DNA of 64,000 bases from an uncultured Pseudomonadota bacterium. Its GTDB lineage: Bacteria > Pseudomonadota > Gammaproteobacteria > Steroidobacterales > Steroidobacteraceae. The position numbers and the translations under genes were made by a program. The stretch covers positions 1-64,000 of the forward strand of contig CAISDJ010000141.1 in assembly GCA_903884105.1 (NCBI GenBank). The letters are read 5' to 3'. This document shows positions 43,809 to 52,192 of the stretch, piece by piece (the stretch's first letter is position 1; each line of letters begins with the position of its first letter). The notes under the pieces are model-generated. The model saw only the letters and a list, made by a program, of their open reading frames with translations. It searched no databases and had not been told where the DNA came from.

Positions 43809-46244
43809 CTATCTCGTGTTCTGGCTCTGGGTCATCTGACCCGCCGGCCGAGCGGCCTCGTCGGGAACCCGTCGTTGGCTGAACGCATCGCTCTTGATGA
43901 TATTCAGGACGAGAGACTCGAATCGAAACTCGTCCTTGGCGGAGGCGCGCACGATCGCGCGCACCGTCGGCATGTCGAAGTACTCGACTGAACGCCCGAG
44001 TGCGTAAATCATCAGGTTCTGCGTCAACGTCTGCACGAACTGATCCGGGTTTTCGACCAACGCATTGCGCAGGTCATCCGGACTCGCGATGTTCCTGCCG
44101 TCGGGCAGCACGCCGGACGAGTCGATCTTCGTCCCTGCATAGCGGTCTTTCGCCCGCCACTTGCCCACACCATCGAAATTCTCGAGCGCGAACCCGAGCG
44201 GATCCATGACCCCGTGGCACGAGAAGCACGTGGGCTGGCTGCGATGCGTGGCCATCAATTCCCGCACCGTTAGCGCTTTGGCCCCCGCCTGATTTTCCTT
44301 GAGCGCTTCGACGTTGGGAGGCGGTGGCGCAGGCGGCGTTCCCATGATGCGCTCCAGGATCCACGCTCCTCGAAGCACGGGCGCGGTCCGGTTCGGATAC
44401 GACGTCACCATCAGCACGGCACCCTTTCCGAGCAGACCCCAGCGGGCGGAATTGTCGAGCTCGACGCGGCGGAACCGGTCACCCTTGACCGTATTGATGT
44501 CGTAGTGGAGCGCCAACCGTTCGTTAAGGTAGGTGTAGTTGGCCGTGAGCAGCTCAAGCACACTGCGGTTCTCGCGGAACACGCTGTCGATGAACAGCCC
44601 GAGCTCGGTGCGGAAATCATCCCGCGGATCGCCGGCAAAGGGAAACACCGTGGGATCGGGATCGATCTCGGCGAGCTTCGCCATGTTGAGCCACTGGAAA
44701 GCAAAGTTGCTGGCCAACGTCTCCGAGCGGCGATCCGCAAGCAGACGACGCACCTGCGCTTCGAGCACCGCCGGGTCGCTCAAGCGATGCTCCTTCGCGA
44801 GCCCCAGCAACTCTGCATCGGGAACGCTGCTCCACAGGAAGAAGGCGAGCCGCGTGGCGAGTTCGAGATCGTTGATCCGATAGACGTCACCGGCGACAAC
44901 GTTGCCGGGAGGCAGCTCGGCGCGGTACAGAAAATAGGGGCTCGCAAGAATGGCGGTCAGCGCGCGCCGCACGCCGCCTTCAAAATCACCGGCATCACGG
45001 CCCGCCGCGTAGAATTTCTTGATCGGCGCGAGTTCGGCTTCCGCGACCGGCCGCCTGAAAGCCCGCTCGGCCAGCGACACGAGGATGCGATCGGCACAGG
45101 GCTGCTCCTCCGCCGCTGATACCGGATAACAGCTGAAGATGGCTTTGCGACCCGGGGTCTCGCTCATGCCGGAAGAATTGAACGGCCCGCGTACCTCGAA
45201 CGCGCTCAAGCGCAATACCCGCTCCTGGCCAATCCCGGGCATCAGGCTTTGCAGCTTGTCCTCGGACTCCGCATGCGTGCGGTGCAGGAACGTGACAGCC
45301 ACCTGATGCGGCCCGGCAGTGGCCTTGAACCGGATCTTCTTGAGGCGCGCGTTGATGGCATCGACCGCCGGGTCCTGCTGCTGGTCGATCGCCTTGATAT
45401 CCGCCTCGCCGCCGATCTTCGTTTCAAAGATGCGCTTGCCATCAAGCGTCGCCAGAACCGTGTTGTCGAACTCCATGTTGTAGACCCAGAGGGCCACGGC
45501 CAGGTTGGCAATGTTGAGCTCGTACTCCCCGTCGACCGGGAAATCATGCTCGACCAGCAACCCACCCCGCGTGCCGAGCGGCAATCCCGCGACGTGGCCG
45601 AATTGCGAGCTCTTGTCCTTGACGGTGTACGTCGTCGCCGCCGGCTTGGCCGCGCGATCCCCGATCGCCTGCACGGCCACGGCACGGGCGGCAGATACGT
45701 ATTGCTCCATGAAGGAAGGTGAAACCTGCAGGACGCTGGCCACATTGTCGAAGCCATCCGACGCGTCGTCCTGCGGGAGCAACGCCGAGACATCGACGTG
45801 GGTACCCAGCAGGTCCCGCACCGCGTTGCCGTACTCCTTGCGATTGAGCCGGTGCAAGGCCACGCGCCCGGGATTGGGGCGATCGCGGGCTGCGTCATCA
45901 AGCCGACCTTCCATCCACGACACAAACGAGTTGATTTCGGCCTGGCCCGGTTGCGGCTTGCCTGGCGGTGGCATCAGCCGCCCGCGCAATTTGCGGACCG
46001 CCGCCTCCCAGACCTTGGCTTCGGCGGGAATGCCTTCCGGTGTCATCGAGTCAAAGGCAACCTTGCCCTTGAACTCGATGTCGTTGTGGCAGTCAGTGCA
46101 GTAGCGATCGACGAACGCAAGCGGGCTGCCTGCGCCGTGAACGGTCTCCGCGCCCGCTGCGGGAAGGGCCGCCGTGCCGAGACTCGAAATCGCCAGAATC
46201 GCCTGTAGCCTCAAGGTTTTCACCGCTGCAATTATGGTTGACAC
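43809..46244 (-). CDS. DUF1592-family multidomain protein with two CxxCH motifs
   Basis: An 811 aa secreted protein. After a signal peptide (about 1-31) comes a cytochrome-like segment with CTDCH (about 49-53), then in order DUF1587 (RLNRKEYGNAVRDLLGT), a carbohydrate-binding-like beta domain (about 200-330), DUF1595, DUF1592 (about 440-600), DUF1588 with CFSCHGVMDPLGFALENFDGVGKWR, and DUF1585 (ENPDQFVQTLTQNLMIYALGRSVEYFD). The two CxxCH motifs could bind haem c. Function is unknown; the family is typical of planctomycetes and also of environmental gammaproteobacteria. It is the first gene of the three-gene unit with DUF1552 and ankyrin proteins. Confidence 0.9.
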   Translation of the reverse strand: MSTIIAAVKTLRLQAILAISSLGTAALPAAGAETVHGAGSPLAFVDRYCTDCHNDIEFKGKVAFDSMTPEGIPAEAKVWEAAVRKLRGRLMPPPGKPQPGQAEINSFVSWMEGRLDDAARDRPNPGRVALHRLNRKEYGNAVRDLLGTHVDVSALLPQDDASDGFDNVASVLQVSPSFMEQYVSAARAVAVQAIGDRAAKPAATTYTVKDKSSQFGHVAGLPLGTRGGLLVEHDFPVDGEYELNIANLAVALWVYNMEFDNTVLATLDGKRIFETKIGGEADIKAIDQQQDPAVDAINARLKKIRFKATAGPHQVAVTFLHRTHAESEDKLQSLMPGIGQERVLRLSAFEVRGPFNSSGMSETPGRKAIFSCYPVSAAEEQPCADRILVSLAERAFRRPVAEAELAPIKKFYAAGRDAGDFEGGVRRALTAILASPYFLYRAELPPGNVVAGDVYRINDLELATRLAFFLWSSVPDAELLGLAKEHRLSDPAVLEAQVRRLLADRRSETLASNFAFQWLNMAKLAEIDPDPTVFPFAGDPRDDFRTELGLFIDSVFRENRSVLELLTANYTYLNERLALHYDINTVKGDRFRRVELDNSARWGLLGKGAVLMVTSYPNRTAPVLRGAWILERIMGTPPAPPPPNVEALKENQAGAKALTVRELMATHRSQPTCFSCHGVMDPLGFALENFDGVGKWRAKDRYAGTKIDSSGVLPDGRNIASPDDLRNALVENPDQFVQTLTQNLMIYALGRSVEYFDMPTVRAIVRASAKDEFRFESLVLNIIKSDAFSQRRVPDEAARPAGQMTQSQNTR

Positions 46245-46344
46245 GCGGTCCTTCTGTCTCGTTTCATTGCGGCCACTTGAGCCGTCTCAGAACGAATGCT
46301 GCACTGCGCCGAACCCGGACCTGACACCCGCCCCTGGCACCTGA

Positions 46345-47271
46345 ATGACCCTCCTCCACGAACGACGACGTTTCCTGCTCAGCCTCGCGGCCGGTGTCGC
46401 GATGTCACAGGCACCGTTTGCCCTGGCCAGGGCTCAGTCTCGTCGCGCTTCGCTCGCCTCGACTCCCCTTCCAGGTGGGCTGATCCTGATCAGCGGCGCC
46501 GGCGGCAACGTGGTCGTTGGGCACGACGGGGAAGGCGCGCTGATGGTCGATGGCGGCACAGCGGACCGGGCACGTGACCTGGAAATGCTCGTCCTGCGGG
46601 AAACCGGTGTAAAGCGCGTCCACACACTCATCAACACGCACTGGCATCCGGAGCAGACCGGATCCAATGAGCGCCTCGGCAAGGCGGGCGCGAAGATCAT
46701 CGCGCACGAGAACACCCGGCTCTGGCTCACCGTGTCGAATCCGCTGGTCGGTCAATCGGGAACCTACGGCCCCCTGCCTGCGGCCGCCCGCCCCAACGCG
46801 ACGACTTACGCAAACGGGTCACTGCGTCTTGGCGCCGATCAGGTCGACTACGGCTACCTGCTCCAGGCCCACACGGACGGCGACCTTTATGTGCACTTCC
46901 GGCAAGCGAACCTGCTCGTTGCCGGGGACGTCGTGTGCAACGACGGCTGGCCGGTCATCGACTGGCGCACCGGCGGCTGGATCGGTGGCATGGTGGACGG
47001 CCTCACGAAGCTGATTGCCTTGAGCGATGCCACCACTCGCATCGTGCCGGGCCGGGGACCGCTCCTCACCCGTTCCGATCTCGAAGTCCAGCGAACCCAG
47101 TACGCAACGATTTTTGAACGCCTCGAAGCGCTGCTGCGGCAAGGCAAGGGACCGGACGAAGCCCTGGCCGAGAACCCCACGAAGGAATTCAATGCCGAGC
47201 AAGGCGATCCGACGCAGTTCGTCACGCTCGCCTTTGAGAGCATGTGGGGACACTACGCTCCCAATGCTTGA
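46345..47271 (+). CDS. Tat-exported metallo-beta-lactamase-fold protein with altered metal site
   Basis: A 308 aa protein with a twin-arginine signal (HERRRFLLSLAAGVAMSQAPFALA). The fold is clear: LMVDGGTADRARDLEMLVLRETGVKRVHTLINTHWHPEQTGSNE, AHTDGDLYVHF (176-186) and LVAGDVV (Asp at about 195). The HxHxDH motif, however, reads HWHPEQ (99-104), so the second-metal ligands Asp and His are Glu and Gln, and the last ligand position reads GRG where GHG is usual. It may bind a single metal or have a non-hydrolytic role. A cytochrome c gene follows on the same strand. Confidence 0.82.
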   Translation: MTLLHERRRFLLSLAAGVAMSQAPFALARAQSRRASLASTPLPGGLILISGAGGNVVVGHDGEGALMVDGGTADRARDLEMLVLRETGVKRVHTLINTHWHPEQTGSNERLGKAGAKIIAHENTRLWLTVSNPLVGQSGTYGPLPAAARPNATTYANGSLRLGADQVDYGYLLQAHTDGDLYVHFRQANLLVAGDVVCNDGWPVIDWRTGGWIGGMVDGLTKLIALSDATTRIVPGRGPLLTRSDLEVQRTQYATIFERLEALLRQGKGPDEALAENPTKEFNAEQGDPTQFVTLAFESMWGHYAPNA

Positions 47272-47339
47272 TCCCGCTTTCATCAACCTGCTCCGCGCTC
47301 GCGCAGGCGAGCCCCACCCTGCCCATTGTGAGTAGAGCC

Positions 47340-48101
47340 GTGTCGACACGTTCACTGCATCCGCTGATCCTCTCTGCCTTCGCGATCGTCATGTTGCCGG
47401 GTCTGCTCGGGCACCGTGCACTCGCTGCCGACGCACCGCTGGTACGCTCGGTCTGGGACGGCGCCTACACCACCACGCAGGCCGCACAGGGCGAGAAGCA
47501 ATATCAGCAGATCTGCCAGCGATGCCACGGCACCGACACGCGGGCCGGCGAGGAAGTCGCGCTGTGGGGCGATGACTTCTGGAAGAGCTGGCGCGAGGAC
47601 ACGCTCGACAACCTGTACCACTACGTCAGCGCCAACATGCCGAACGACGAACCGGCCACGCTGAAGACCGATCAGTATCTCGACGTGATCGCGTACCTGC
47701 TCAAGAAGAACGGACTGCCTGCGGGCGAGGCAAGACTCACGGTGGCGAACTCAGCGGGGGTCCACATCTACGCGAAAGAAGGTCCCGGCGTGCTGCCAGC
47801 GGAGACCATGGTAGAACTCGTCGGCTGCCTCGCGAAGCTCGACAAGGGGTGGCAGCTCGTCAATTCGAGCCACCCGGCGCGCGTCAAGTCAAAGCAGGTA
47901 TTGCGAGCCGAGAACGAAAGGGCCGAACCGCTCGCGGGTGGCCCGGCGATGCCGCTCAAGTTCGTGATGACCAAGCTCGACAGCTATGTCGGCAAGGTCA
48001 TGACGGTGCGCGGCATGCTGATCGGCGAAGGCGGCCGGGAGGGCATCAACGTGATGACCACCCAGCCGTCCGCCGATTCCTGCGACGCGCCGCAGTCCTA
48101 G
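47340..48101 (+). CDS. Monohaem cytochrome c with a C-terminal beta domain
   Basis: A 253 aa secreted protein, GTG start at 47340 (GTG at 47328 is an alternative). The signal peptide is STRSLHPLILSAFAIVMLPGLLGHRALA. The cytochrome c domain has CQRCHGTD (about 60) and a probable Met ligand in SANMPNDEPATL. Beyond residue 130 a second domain (VELVGCLAKLDKGWQLVNSSHPARVKSKQ... SYVGKVMTVRGMLIGEG) looks like an OB-fold-like beta barrel. It follows the altered metallo-beta-lactamase-fold gene; its C-terminus overlaps the convergent VOC gene by 4 bp. Role: probable electron acceptor, unproven. Confidence 0.8.
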   Translation: MSTRSLHPLILSAFAIVMLPGLLGHRALAADAPLVRSVWDGAYTTTQAAQGEKQYQQICQRCHGTDTRAGEEVALWGDDFWKSWREDTLDNLYHYVSANMPNDEPATLKTDQYLDVIAYLLKKNGLPAGEARLTVANSAGVHIYAKEGPGVLPAETMVELVGCLAKLDKGWQLVNSSHPARVKSKQVLRAENERAEPLAGGPAMPLKFVMTKLDSYVGKVMTVRGMLIGEGGREGINVMTTQPSADSCDAPQS

Positions 48102-49177
48102 CGCGCCGGAGCAACGGGAACTGCAGCGGCTGGCGGCCGCGGCATCGATGCCTGGAACAACATGCCGTTCGGATCGCGGATCCAGCTGCTGCGGGCATCC
48201 GCTGGCAGCGTTGCCGACGTCTCGCCCACTCCGATCGTGCCGCCATTCGCCTTCGCCGCGGCGATCACGGCAGGGAAATCCTGCACGGTCATCGGCATGA
48301 TCGGCCCACCCGGATCCTGCACGCGATGACGGATCGGGTGCTGGTTCGGGCCCGTGAATTCCTGGAAGCGGATCTCGGGACCTGCGCCCGGGAACGTGCC
48401 TCGTGCCATGCGTACCGTCTTCAATGACTTGTCGTTGAACAACTTGATCATCGAATCCGGTGGTGCAGCCGCCTTGGCCGGCGCCGGCATGTTGAAGCCG
48501 AAGGTGCGGTTGTAGAAGGTGACGGTCTGGTCGAGGTCTTTCACCGTCAGGTAGAAGCTGATGGTGCCGACCTTTGCGGGCGCCGCCACCGGCGTGGCCC
48601 CTCCTTCGACGAACTCGATGATGAAGCCGTTGTGCTCTCGAAGCATGACAGCGCGGTTCTTCGTGCCGTCGGCGCCGGTCCTTTCGATGGGAGCGCCGCC
48701 TTCGGTCAGCACCGTCAGCCCGAGCTTCTTCGCGCCGGCCACCAGCTCGTCGATGCCCCTCACGTTGATCGCGAGCATGATCTCGCCCGGGTCCTGGATG
48801 CGGGGCTGCTGCGGATTCACCTTGATCCCGTGCCACTGCACGAGCTCCATCTTCCACGGACCGCCCGGAACCTGCAGCACGACGGTCTGCAACAGCGCGC
48901 CGGGCTCGTCGACCAGCTGTTTCATTTCACGCGGCGCCGCGGGCGGCGTGACGACTTCCATGCCGAGCAGGTCGCGGAACACGGCCAGCGACTGCTCCAG
49001 GTTCGCGACGTTCAGGTGGAGAAAGCTGACCGTGAGCGTGCGCGGCCCGGCGGGCACCGCGGCTGCGGGTGCAGCGGCTTGCGCATGCACAGCTGAGACG
49101 GCAGCGAGACCGACCACTGCAGTGGCGCAGGCCGCCTGCAGTGGTCGAGACAGCCATTGAGTCTTCAGGAATTCCAT
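48098..49177 (-). CDS. Secreted protein with two VOC (glyoxalase-fold) domains
   Basis: A 359 aa protein with a signal peptide (MEFLKTQWLSRPLQAACATAVVGLAAVSAVHA). Two vicinal-oxygen-chelate modules follow: FLHLNVANLEQSLAVFRDLLGMEVVTPPAAPR ... MLAINVRGIDELVAGAKKLGLTVLTEGGAP and ISFYLTVKDLDQTVTFYNRTFGFNMPAPA ... PMTVQDFPAVIAAAKANGGTIGVGE. This is the layout of extradiol-type or glyoxalase-type enzymes exported to the periplasm. Metal ligands cannot be assigned with confidence. It faces the cytochrome gene convergently. Confidence 0.85.
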   Translation of the reverse strand: MEFLKTQWLSRPLQAACATAVVGLAAVSAVHAQAAAPAAAVPAGPRTLTVSFLHLNVANLEQSLAVFRDLLGMEVVTPPAAPREMKQLVDEPGALLQTVVLQVPGGPWKMELVQWHGIKVNPQQPRIQDPGEIMLAINVRGIDELVAGAKKLGLTVLTEGGAPIERTGADGTKNRAVMLREHNGFIIEFVEGGATPVAAPAKVGTISFYLTVKDLDQTVTFYNRTFGFNMPAPAKAAAPPDSMIKLFNDKSLKTVRMARGTFPGAGPEIRFQEFTGPNQHPIRHRVQDPGGPIMPMTVQDFPAVIAAAKANGGTIGVGETSATLPADARSSWIRDPNGMLFQASMPRPPAAAVPVAPAR

Positions 49178-49537
49178 CGTGGGGCTCCGTTGTGTTTCTT
49201 CTGGTGGCGTCGCCGCAGGCGCTGCCCGCCTTGAATCCTACTCCGACGCCCGAAGAAGGTCTCTCGTCACGAACGACAGCCGCTCCGGTGGTGCATTGCG
49301 GCGGAGGCTTGGTGCCAGCCTTGGGCGGAGGCTTGGTGCCAGCCTTGCCATATTTGCATTGTCCGCCACCACCGCCTCCATCTTCCCGCTCGAATGGCAA
49401 GTATGGGAATGTAGGAACTTCGGTGCCGGACTTAAGTTTTTTACATTCGGAGTTTCTCTAACGAGAGAATGGCTTTTCCGGGAAGCGGACTGCCAGGTGG
49501 GAGGCTCAATCACTCAAGTCCGGAGCCAGATTCCCCT
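49178..49537. other. Intergenic region with low-complexity sequence
   Basis: About 360 bp with a locally AT-richer patch at 49435-49465 and a tandem duplication (separate entry). ORFs on the minus strand with a KAGTKPPP repeat or an Arg/Pro-rich sequence have no recognised homology or convincing ribosome binding sites, so no gene is called. The VOC gene promoter should lie near 49180-49300. Confidence 0.4.
49301..49348. repeat. Two tandem 24 bp units
   Basis: GCGGAGGCTTGGTGCCAGCC plus TTGG is repeated immediately (49325-49348) with a single difference at the last base. The 24 bp unit keeps any reading frame, giving a duplicated eight-residue KAGTKPPP in one minus-strand frame. Confidence 0.75.
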
Positions 49538-49750
49538 TCACGCGCCCTTCACGCGGATCATCAATTTACCGGTGTTGGCTCCGGTGTAGATTTTCTTCAG
49601 CGTTCGCAGCGCATTTTCGAGGCCATCAACGAGCTCGGTGCGCACCTTGATCTTGCCTTGGACCATCCATTGACCCAATGCGACGATGGCGGCTGCGTAA
49701 CGCTCCAGGTTGTCCGTCACGATGAATCCTTCCACACGCAGGCGCTATGC
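49538..49750 (-). pseudogene. C-terminal remnant of a CurA-type NADPH-dependent oxidoreductase
   Basis: The minus strand encodes RLRVEGFIVTDNLERYAAAIVALGQWMVQGKIKVRTELVDGLENALRTLKKIYTGANTGKLMIRVKGA, matching the last 65 residues of medium-chain reductases of the curcumin-reductase/prostaglandin-reductase type. An in-frame TAG immediately upstream ends the similarity; the nucleotide-binding domain is absent. The rest of the gene has been lost. Confidence 0.75.
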
Positions 49751-49892
49751 CAGCCAGCAATGCTGAACAGCGCCGTCGTACGGGTCGAGGTACGCCTTTG
49801 GCCGCCATTCCGTTCAGGCCCTTCCGCGCAGTGCTGCACTTGCTTGGCTTGCAGGAACTGGCATTCACCGCCATCAGAACAAGGTCAACACG

Positions 49893-50510
49893 TTAAGCCT
49901 GGCAGGAAACCCCAAGCGCACTGGTCCTCTTGATCATGACTGCCTGATAGAGACTGCTGGCTTCCAGAGTCGTCAGCCAAGCGCTCAGGTGCCGGAACGG
50001 CAGCGCATCGAACGCTGCGGCGTCCGCCCTCGAAAACTGCCGCACGAACGGAAAGATCGCGATGTCTGCGAGCGACGGGTTGTCGCCAAACAGATAGACG
50101 TGCTGCGCGAGTCGTTCTTCGAGTGGCTCGAGCAACGTCACGGCTTCGCCGCGATGGTGGGTGGGATCGGTGCCGGGATAGCGGTTCGCGTACTTGGCGC
50201 GGTCGAGATGGAACTTGAACGGGCCGTCGTTGGCGGCAATGAGCGCGTCCATCTGCTCGCCGGGTGCGAGCCACCGTTCCGGATCATTCTGCTCAAGCGC
50301 CCACCGCATGATGTCGAGGCTTTCGTCGATCACTCCACCCTCTAGCATCACAAGCACCGGCACCGTCCCTTTCGGCGAAGCGGTCAGCAATTCGGGTGGT
50401 TTGTCGCGCAGCGACACCTCGCGGAGCTCAACCTCGATGCCGGCGACGCGCAACGCCATCCGTGCACGCATCGCGTATGGGCAGCGGCGAAAACTGTAGA
50501 GCACAGGCAT
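49893..50510 (-). CDS. Glutathione S-transferase
   Basis: A 205 aa cytosolic GST. The N-terminal thioredoxin-fold domain has FRRCPYAMRARMALRVAGIEVELREVSLRDKPPELLTASPKGTVPVLVM with CPYA (a Cys-type glutaredoxin-like site) and a following ESLDIMRW. The helical C-terminal domain has VYLFGDNPSLADIAIFPFVRQF. The ATG at 50510 gives the family start. It resembles the GST family linked to glutaredoxin-like reductions; the substrate is unknown. The dienelactone-hydrolase-like gene lies 11 bp upstream on the same strand. Confidence 0.88.
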   Translation of the reverse strand: MPVLYSFRRCPYAMRARMALRVAGIEVELREVSLRDKPPELLTASPKGTVPVLVMLEGGVIDESLDIMRWALEQNDPERWLAPGEQMDALIAANDGPFKFHLDRAKYANRYPGTDPTHHRGEAVTLLEPLEERLAQHVYLFGDNPSLADIAIFPFVRQFSRADAAAFDALPFRHLSAWLTTLEASSLYQAVMIKRTSALGVSCQA

Positions 50511-50521
50511 GTCCCTGTCCG

Positions 50522-52087
50522 CTACCTCAGGCTTGCTTGCAGGAATGCGATCGCACGGCTCCACGAATCCCGCGTTGCTTCCGGATTGCCGCCGAGGTCC
50601 TGGAACTCGAGGAAGCCGTGAGTCGCGTGCGGATAGACGTGCGGCTCAAAGGCTTTGCCCAGCTTCTGCAGGGTTGCAGCCGTCTTCTCTACGGTTGCGG
50701 TGACGCGGGCGTCGTCCTCGCCGTAGAACCCGATGACCGGTGCAGCCATCTTCGACAAGGCCGCCGCGTCGCCGTTGGCTGCGCCGTAGTACACCACGGC
50801 CGCATTCAGGTCCGGGGCATTCATCGCCATCGCCCAGGCATTGCTGCCGCCCATGCAGAAGCCGAACGCCGCACTCTTGCCATTCGCACGAGGAAGCTTC
50901 AAGCCGTACTGGCGCACGGCCTCGTAGGCCACGAGCGTCGCCACCGTATTCAGCCGTGCGTTGGCCACAAAGACGTCCTCCGGTCCTGCAAACGATTCGT
51001 AGTTGCCACCCTTCGGTCCCATGCCCGTATGCAGATCCGCAATCAACGCGATGAATCCCTGTCTGGATAACTGGTCGCCGAGCGCCTGCATCCAGTCGTC
51101 CATCCCTGGCCCGTGCTGCATCACGACCACGATGCCGGCCGGCGCCGTTCCGTCGGGATACGTGATCCGCGTATGCATGCGGCCGTTGTAGGCACCCGGT
51201 GTCGGAACATCGACCCACTCGGCCCTGATCGACGAACGCAGCACCGTCGTCTTCGCCGTGAAGAGGCCCGCCGGCAGGGTGTCGAGTTTGCCGCGGGGAT
51301 AGCCGCGTGGGGTCTGGGCCGTTGCTGCCGCGCCGGCAGCCGCTGACCCTGCCGCAGGAGTTGGAGCCGCCGCCCCCATCAGCGAAGCCGCACCCCGAGC
51401 GCTGCCGCCCGGTGCGTTCATCGCCGCGAGTGCGTGTGGCGTTGATGCATGCGCGGAGTGATCCGCCCCGTGCAAGCCCACCGATGCGCCGTCGAGCGCG
51501 TGGCCCTTCATGTGCACGACCTTGCTCGCGTGGTTTTCCGTGATCGCATTCAGGTAAGTGACCGCCCCGGACCACGCCGCTTTCGACAACTCAAAGCGCG
51601 CCGAAGTGGTCCCGCTGTCGACACGCAAGTCCGCCGCCAGCGTGACCGTCGCGGTGCGTTCCGATGCCGCAGGATGCGTCGCAAGTTGCTTGAGGACGGC
51701 CGCGAGGCTCACGGCATCGGACGCATCCGCATCCGGCACGACGGCAATAAAGCCTTCGTTCGTGAGTTGATCGGCAACGGCCCGCGCCCAGGGTGTCAAT
51801 CGTCCAGCGTCAGCCGCAACGACGACAACCGGCGCGCGATCCGGGCGGTCCGGATAGGTAACTGCGGCAAGCAGCGTGCGGCCGCCTACGGCAATCGGGA
51901 CCCACTCGCCATGATGATGGGTCGCGTTGAGGACATTTCTCGCCTCCTCTGGCAACGGATACGACGAGTGCTGCGACGCAGGGACGGCGTGCGATCCGAG
52001 GAGAGCCGATGAGTGCGTTGTAGCCACCACCACAATGACGCCGAACGCTCCCCGCAATCCGTATCGCACCAGACCCTTCGTTCGCAT
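50522..52087 (-). CDS. Secreted protein with two alpha/beta-hydrolase halves, dienelactone hydrolase-like C-terminal half
   Basis: A 521 aa protein with a membrane or signal segment (about 10-32). The C-terminal half (about 285-520) is a dienelactone hydrolase-type domain with GIVVVMQHGPGMDDWMQALGDQLSRQGFIALIADLHTG, nucleophile motif GFCMGG, Asp in GEDDARV and catalytic His in ATHGF. The N-terminal half repeats the same opening (RTLLAAVTYPDRPDRAPVVVVAADAGRLTPWARAVADQLTNEGFIAVVPDADA) but lacks the nucleophile, so it looks like a degenerate duplicate. An Ala/Gly/Pro-rich linker (about 215-260) joins them. GAGGAGAAAACCGCG precedes the ATG. Confidence 0.83.
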   Translation of the reverse strand: MRTKGLVRYGLRGAFGVIVVVATTHSSALLGSHAVPASQHSSYPLPEEARNVLNATHHHGEWVPIAVGGRTLLAAVTYPDRPDRAPVVVVAADAGRLTPWARAVADQLTNEGFIAVVPDADASDAVSLAAVLKQLATHPAASERTATVTLAADLRVDSGTTSARFELSKAAWSGAVTYLNAITENHASKVVHMKGHALDGASVGLHGADHSAHASTPHALAAMNAPGGSARGAASLMGAAAPTPAAGSAAAGAAATAQTPRGYPRGKLDTLPAGLFTAKTTVLRSSIRAEWVDVPTPGAYNGRMHTRITYPDGTAPAGIVVVMQHGPGMDDWMQALGDQLSRQGFIALIADLHTGMGPKGGNYESFAGPEDVFVANARLNTVATLVAYEAVRQYGLKLPRANGKSAAFGFCMGGSNAWAMAMNAPDLNAAVVYYGAANGDAAALSKMAAPVIGFYGEDDARVTATVEKTAATLQKLGKAFEPHVYPHATHGFLEFQDLGGNPEATRDSWSRAIAFLQASLR

Positions 52088-52192
52088 CGCGGTTTTCTCC
52101 TCGAGCTTTCCGGGCTGGCGCTGTTCGCGCCGCCTCTCCCCTGGTGGGTGATGGGTTCTCGGGAGGGCCGAATCGACACTCCCGTCAGCGGC

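Noticed and set aside
48927-49400. Minus-strand frame starting MPFEREDGGGGGG with a KAGTKPPP repeat
   Set aside because: Most of it overlaps the VOC gene in another frame and the repeat looks like slippage; no homology recognised.
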